Source: Phoenicibacter congonensis
GTDB lineage: Bacteria > Actinomycetota > Coriobacteriia > Coriobacteriales > Eggerthellaceae
Reading direction: 5' to 3'
NCBI RefSeq assembly: GCF_900169485.1
Contig: NZ_LT821227.1
Location: 1,116,001 to 1,180,000 of the forward strand
Length of the DNA: 64,000 nt
Shown here: positions 60,831 to 64,000 of the stretch, piece by piece
Layout of the letters: each line of letters opens with the position of its first letter
How positions within the stretch are numbered: position 1 is the first letter of the stretch
Notes under the pieces: generated by a model
What the model was told of the DNA's origin: nothing
Database searches by the model: none
The model's input: only the letters and a program-made list of their open reading frames with translations
Program-made: the position numbers and the translations under genes

Positions 60831-62069
60831 ATGTCAAAACAAAAATTCACTGGCATCGAGAAAAGTTGGATAGCATATGATGTCGGTAATTCAGCGCTAG
60901 TCCTTCTAGCAACAAGCATCATTCCGATTTATTTCAGTTCACTGTCCCCCTCAGGAGGAATTGTAGTTGCATGGAGTTATGCAGAGACAGTCGCTTCTTT
61001 AATCATCGCACTCCTAATGCCAATTTTAGGCTCAATCGCCGACATGCAAGGGATGAAGAAGAAGTTCATAGCAGGGTGTGTTGGAACAGGAGTTGTTGCA
61101 ACTGTGACACTTGGACTCCCCACCTTGCCAATCGCATTTCTTGTAATTTATGTGATTAGTGCTGTGTCACTCAACGCCTCAATGGTTTTCTATGATTCTC
61201 TTTTAATTGATGCAACCACAAACGAACGCATGGATGAGGTCTCAAGCCAGGGATATGCTTGGGGCTACATTGGAAGTTGCGTCCCGTTTATTGCATGTTT
61301 GCTTGTGGTTCTCAACTATGAAGCTATCGGCATTAGTCTTAAAACAGCCATGCAAATTGCATTTACTATCACAGCTGTTTGGTGGCTAGTTTTCACTATT
61401 CCAATGCTAAAAAACGTAAAACAAATTCACTACAAAAAACGAGAACCACACGCAGTCAAAAAAGCAATCACAGGGCTAAAAGCAACATGCAAAGAGATTT
61501 GGAGCAACAAAGCCATCAGATATTACATGATTGCCTATTTCTTCTACATCGATGGCGTGCACACAATAATTAAGCTTTCTACGAGCTATGGAACAGACCT
61601 AGGAATCAGCTCGACTCAACTAGTTCTTGCTCTTCTCGTAACACAGTTTGTGGCTTTCCCTTCAGCAATAATTTATGGCAAACTTGCTAGCAAATATGGG
61701 ACGCGACGCATGCTGCTAATTGCCATTGCAGCCTATTGCGGAATCACTCTATTTGCGGCGTTGTTTTTGAGAACAGCATCAGAGTTTTGGATATTAGCAA
61801 TTCTTGTCGGAATGTTCCAAGGAGGCATTCAGGCACTTTCCCGATCGGAATTTGGAAAATTGTGTCCAAAGAAAAACTCAAACGAATATTTTGGATTCTT
61901 TGATATCTTTGGAAAATATGCAGCAATTCTTGGCACTTTTCTTGTTGGAACTTTTACAGTGTTAACAGGAAACTCAAGCATTGGTGTGCTGTCAATTGCA
62001 ATTCTTTTCGTTATTGGCTTTTTCGTGATGCTGAAAGTGCCTGAACTAGATGACCTTAAAGCAGACTAG
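60831..62069 (+). CDS. MFS transporter, UMF1/Atg22-like
   Basis: 412 aa with about 12 membrane segments. Opens with the family motif WIAYDVGNSALVLLATSI (W-x-x-Y-D-x-x-N-S), shows MPILGSIADMQGMKKKF in loop 2-3 and GGIQALSRSEFGKLCPK in the second half, all typical of the UMF1 group of the major facilitator superfamily. Substrates of bacterial members are not established. Preceded by its own promoter. Confidence 0.88.
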   Translation: MSKQKFTGIEKSWIAYDVGNSALVLLATSIIPIYFSSLSPSGGIVVAWSYAETVASLIIALLMPILGSIADMQGMKKKFIAGCVGTGVVATVTLGLPTLPIAFLVIYVISAVSLNASMVFYDSLLIDATTNERMDEVSSQGYAWGYIGSCVPFIACLLVVLNYEAIGISLKTAMQIAFTITAVWWLVFTIPMLKNVKQIHYKKREPHAVKKAITGLKATCKEIWSNKAIRYYMIAYFFYIDGVHTIIKLSTSYGTDLGISSTQLVLALLVTQFVAFPSAIIYGKLASKYGTRRMLLIAIAAYCGITLFAALFLRTASEFWILAILVGMFQGGIQALSRSEFGKLCPKKNSNEYFGFFDIFGKYAAILGTFLVGTFTVLTGNSSIGVLSIAILFVIGFFVMLKVPELDDLKAD

Positions 62070-62094
62070 GCACTAGCTGTTTAACAACTCTCTG

Positions 62095-62718
62095 TTATCT
62101 AATAAAGTTAAACCAGTTGCCACTTTCAAACTCAGGCGGTTTTATGCCTGCTTGCTTTCCCGCCTCAACACAGCGCATTATATAGGTCATGTTCAATGCA
62201 AGATTATGCACTGTCTGGGTGCCCTCTTTGTCACTTAAGAATTGCTGATCAGCTTGGCCGAACCCAACGTTCCAATATGACGAGCCAGCGATAATCATTT
62301 TCGAAATTCCGAAATATTTGTTCATTACATCGAAAGAAGAACAAGTTCCTGCACGCCTTGCAACAGCAAAACTAGCCCCAACCTTGCCAGCAAAGGCATT
62401 GCTTGCACTGTAAAATGCTCTGTCTAGAAAAGACAAAACATGTCCAGATGGATGGGCATAGTAAACAGGTGTTCCAAAGATAAAACCATCAGATTTTCTA
62501 GCTTTTGCGATAAATTCATTAACACCGTCATCATCACCAAAAACACACCCTTTTTCGCTACAGCCACCACAAGCTATACAGTCACGAGTTGGACCTTTTC
62601 CGACTTGAAAAATCTCAAATTCGATGCCTTTGTTTTGAAACACCTTTCCTGCTTCAGTCAATGCAGCAAAGGTGTTTCCATTCTTGTGGGGGCTACCGTT
62701 TAGTGCTAATACTTTCAT
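62095..62718 (-). CDS. Iron-sulfur/flavodoxin-like NAD(P)H-dependent oxidoreductase
   Basis: 207 aa. FMN-binding loop LNGSPHKNGNTFAAL at the N-terminus, then a Cys-rich segment CIACGGCSEKGC with the spacing of 4Fe-4S iron-sulfur flavoproteins, and the second FMN region FGTPVYYAHPSGHVLSFLDR. Family members pass electrons in anaerobes or act as azo-/nitroreductases. RBS AGGAG. Specific partner unknown. Confidence 0.88.
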   Translation of the reverse strand: MKVLALNGSPHKNGNTFAALTEAGKVFQNKGIEFEIFQVGKGPTRDCIACGGCSEKGCVFGDDDGVNEFIAKARKSDGFIFGTPVYYAHPSGHVLSFLDRAFYSASNAFAGKVGASFAVARRAGTCSSFDVMNKYFGISKMIIAGSSYWNVGFGQADQQFLSDKEGTQTVHNLALNMTYIMRCVEAGKQAGIKPPEFESGNWFNFIR

Positions 62719-62823
62719 TTGAACTCCTAGATTATGAATTAAATTAGTCCTACAAAGAACATTTTAATACGCATAAATTAACGAATAGTTAAAATGTTGT
62801 AGCCACTTAACCAGCAATTTAGT

Positions 62824-63003
62824 GTGCTTCTAATTTGTGTCCAAGTCATTTTGACTACAACAACAATTTTTATCCAATTAGAACGACTAAAACTTGACTT
62901 AAAAAAACCAAAACCAACAGCCTCACAAATAAAAACTGATTTGGAGGAACTAAGAAAAGATCCTAATAAACTATTTAACTCTAGCAAATTCTTTATTTCT
63001 TGA
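62824..63003 (+). CDS. Possible small single-pass membrane protein
   Basis: 59 aa from GTG at 62824. The first 19 residues are hydrophobic (VLLICVQVILTTTTIFIQL) and the rest strongly charged and helical (ERLKLDLKKPKPTAS, DLEELRKDPNKLF), a composition typical of a real membrane-anchored peptide. No Shine-Dalgarno is evident and the frame is closed just upstream (TAG at 62800), so it could also be a remnant of a longer gene. Its end overlaps the convergent MetRS-like stop. The opposite-strand frame over the same stretch looks less protein-like. Confidence 0.3.
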   Translation: MLLICVQVILTTTTIFIQLERLKLDLKKPKPTASQIKTDLEELRKDPNKLFNSSKFFIS

Positions 63004-64000
63004 ATTGCGAAGGATGCTTTGGGAAAAAGTCGAAGCGAGGAGGCAAGTCTTTTACCTCATGAACACTAACATCTCCAAAAATTTCAGTTAAAGAAACAAA
63101 GTCTGAATTCCAAGAAAAGAAATCACTGGGGTCTGTGTTCATGCATTCACAAATCAAATCGCAACCAGATGGAGCGAAAGGATGCATCATTAGCGCGCTA
63201 ATCCACGTTAAATACAAGCAATCACAAAGAAGGTGTTGTCTCTCATCACTGCCAGAAGGTGAATCTTTAAGACTTTTTGCGCCATCTGCCCAATATTTTT
63301 GGGCATAACGAACAAACTCATCACACACGCCAAAAACGCTGTGAAGTTCAACTTTTTGCATTTTTTCATCATATGAAACTAGCGCTTGTTGCGCTCTTTC
63401 AACCACATCATCGCTGATCGGACAAATTGGAACATTAGAAGAAAATGAATTAGCAGCCTCGTAAAAGCAACTTCGAGCAAGTCTGTTAAAAACATTGTTA
63501 ATTAGAGCCGCCTCTTTTAGTGCAGGATCAGCAACTCGAGGATCCCTTCTTTTCTCTTCGGTCAAATTTGGGTCAAATGGTTTAGGAGAAAAAGCAACTG
63601 GCTTTAAACCTAGGCCAAGAGAACAAAAATGACATCTGAGCTGGTCGACCGTGTAGTGTTCAAGAAGCTCTTCACCACTTGGAGGTTTTACAGAACCAGA
63701 TGAAGAAGCTTTAGTTTTTCCGAAAAGCAAATGATAATTAGCAATTAGTCTTGTTTGCTTTAACTCTTTTTTAGAACCACCAAACAAGTTTTTATCTTTG
63801 ACTGCATCGAACATCGGAGTTTGAGCAACACCATAAAAATAAAGATTATCTTGGCCTAAAAATTGATAGACCTGTGCATCATCATCACACCAGAAATCTT
63901 GCCAAGCGTCATCAGGTAGTCCAAGTTGTTTGTTTCTTGCAATCGTAAACGAAATGGGTTGCCATAAACTCTCAGGCCAGCACCAAACTGTAAGCCCGTT
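62993..64000 (-). CDS. Methionyl-tRNA synthetase-like class I protein, N-terminus outside window
   Basis: The open frame continues to the window edge (335 codons seen). It aligns in order with MetRS: VWCWPESLWQPISF at the place of the VW-x-DAPIGY strand, FLGQDNLYFYGVAQTPMF at the GKD...FH...WPAML block, LLFGKTKASSSG at KMSKS, EELLEHYTVDQLRCHF at LRYY, then an anticodon-binding helical region. Several catalytic residues differ: Asp is missing from the VW-x-DA motif and KMSKS reads KTKAS. It is therefore probably a diverged paralogue rather than the housekeeping MetG. Its HIGH motif is not in view. Confidence 0.75.
   Translation of the reverse strand, partial: NGLTVWCWPESLWQPISFTIARNKQLGLPDDAWQDFWCDDDAQVYQFLGQDNLYFYGVAQTPMFDAVKDKNLFGGSKKELKQTRLIANYHLLFGKTKASSSGSVKPPSGEELLEHYTVDQLRCHFCSLGLGLKPVAFSPKPFDPNLTEEKRRDPRVADPALKEAALINNVFNRLARSCFYEAANSFSSNVPICPISDDVVERAQQALVSYDEKMQKVELHSVFGVCDEFVRYAQKYWADGAKSLKDSPSGSDERQHLLCDCLYLTWISALMMHPFAPSGCDLICECMNTDPSDFFSWNSDFVSLTEIFGDVSVHEVKDLPPRFDFFPKHPSQFKK

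Noticed and set aside
62778-62987. Minus-strand frame of 69 residues
   Set aside because: No RBS and no recognisable domain; the plus-strand frame over the same stretch is more protein-like.

Overview
The window reads as a compact, AT-rich bacterial chromosome segment with a conserved housekeeping and biosynthetic gene set and no mobile element, CRISPR array, rRNA or tRNA that I can see. The mix of WhiA/YvcK/RapZ, HrcA/CIRCE control, an actinobacterial-style long LeuA, IMP cyclohydrolase split from AICAR formyltransferase, many TTG/GTG starts and apparent leaderless promoters suggests a low-GC actinobacterium, most likely Coriobacteriia (Atopobiaceae-like). This is inference from gene content and order. 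A clostridial Firmicute is the main alternative.

Layout. 1-6.1 kb (minus strand): gap-pgk-dusB-hemW, then hrcA-dnaJ behind a perfect CIRCE operator; HrcA is unusually short. 6.2-17.7 kb (minus): one tight 11.5-kb run addB-addA-uvrC-rapZ-yvcK-whiA, linking recombinational and excision repair to cell-envelope and division regulators. Its promoter sits exactly where a leaderless addB mRNA would start and lies back to back with the bioY promoter (plus strand). 18.4-20.6 kb (minus): a three-gene cassette of unknown function, J-domain/coiled-coil protein, HIRAN protein and Sel1-repeat protein. 20.7-35.0 kb (minus): a complete purE-C-F-M-N-O-(AICAR formyltransferase)-D-L-B purine operon with mgtE at its end. 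It has no purK, and the usual bifunctional purH is replaced by two separate proteins.

35.2-47.0 kb: gdhA (plus), then on the minus strand uvrA followed by a membrane-anchored protein resembling a dead metallophosphatase, and the rplS / rnhB / yraN-comM-dprA / trmFO-xerC block. 47.3-59.7 kb (plus): branched-chain amino acid operon ilvA-ridA-leuACDB-ilvBNC, a terminator, then ilvD and a DUF815 ATPase. 59.7-64 kb: zinc-dependent phospholipase C-like protein, UMF1-type MFS transporter, iron-sulfur-flavodoxin-like protein, a possible small membrane protein, and the C-terminal part of a methionyl-tRNA-synthetase-like protein whose KMSKS and neighbouring catalytic motifs look degenerate.

Together the genes give de novo IMP and AMP synthesis up to PurB, isoleucine/valine/leucine synthesis from threonine and pyruvate with glutamate dehydrogenase supplying amino donor, glycolytic triose-phosphate steps, and DNA repair. 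The parts least explained by known biology are the J/HIRAN/Sel1 cassette, the uvrA-linked membrane protein, the MetRS-like protein and the shortened HrcA.
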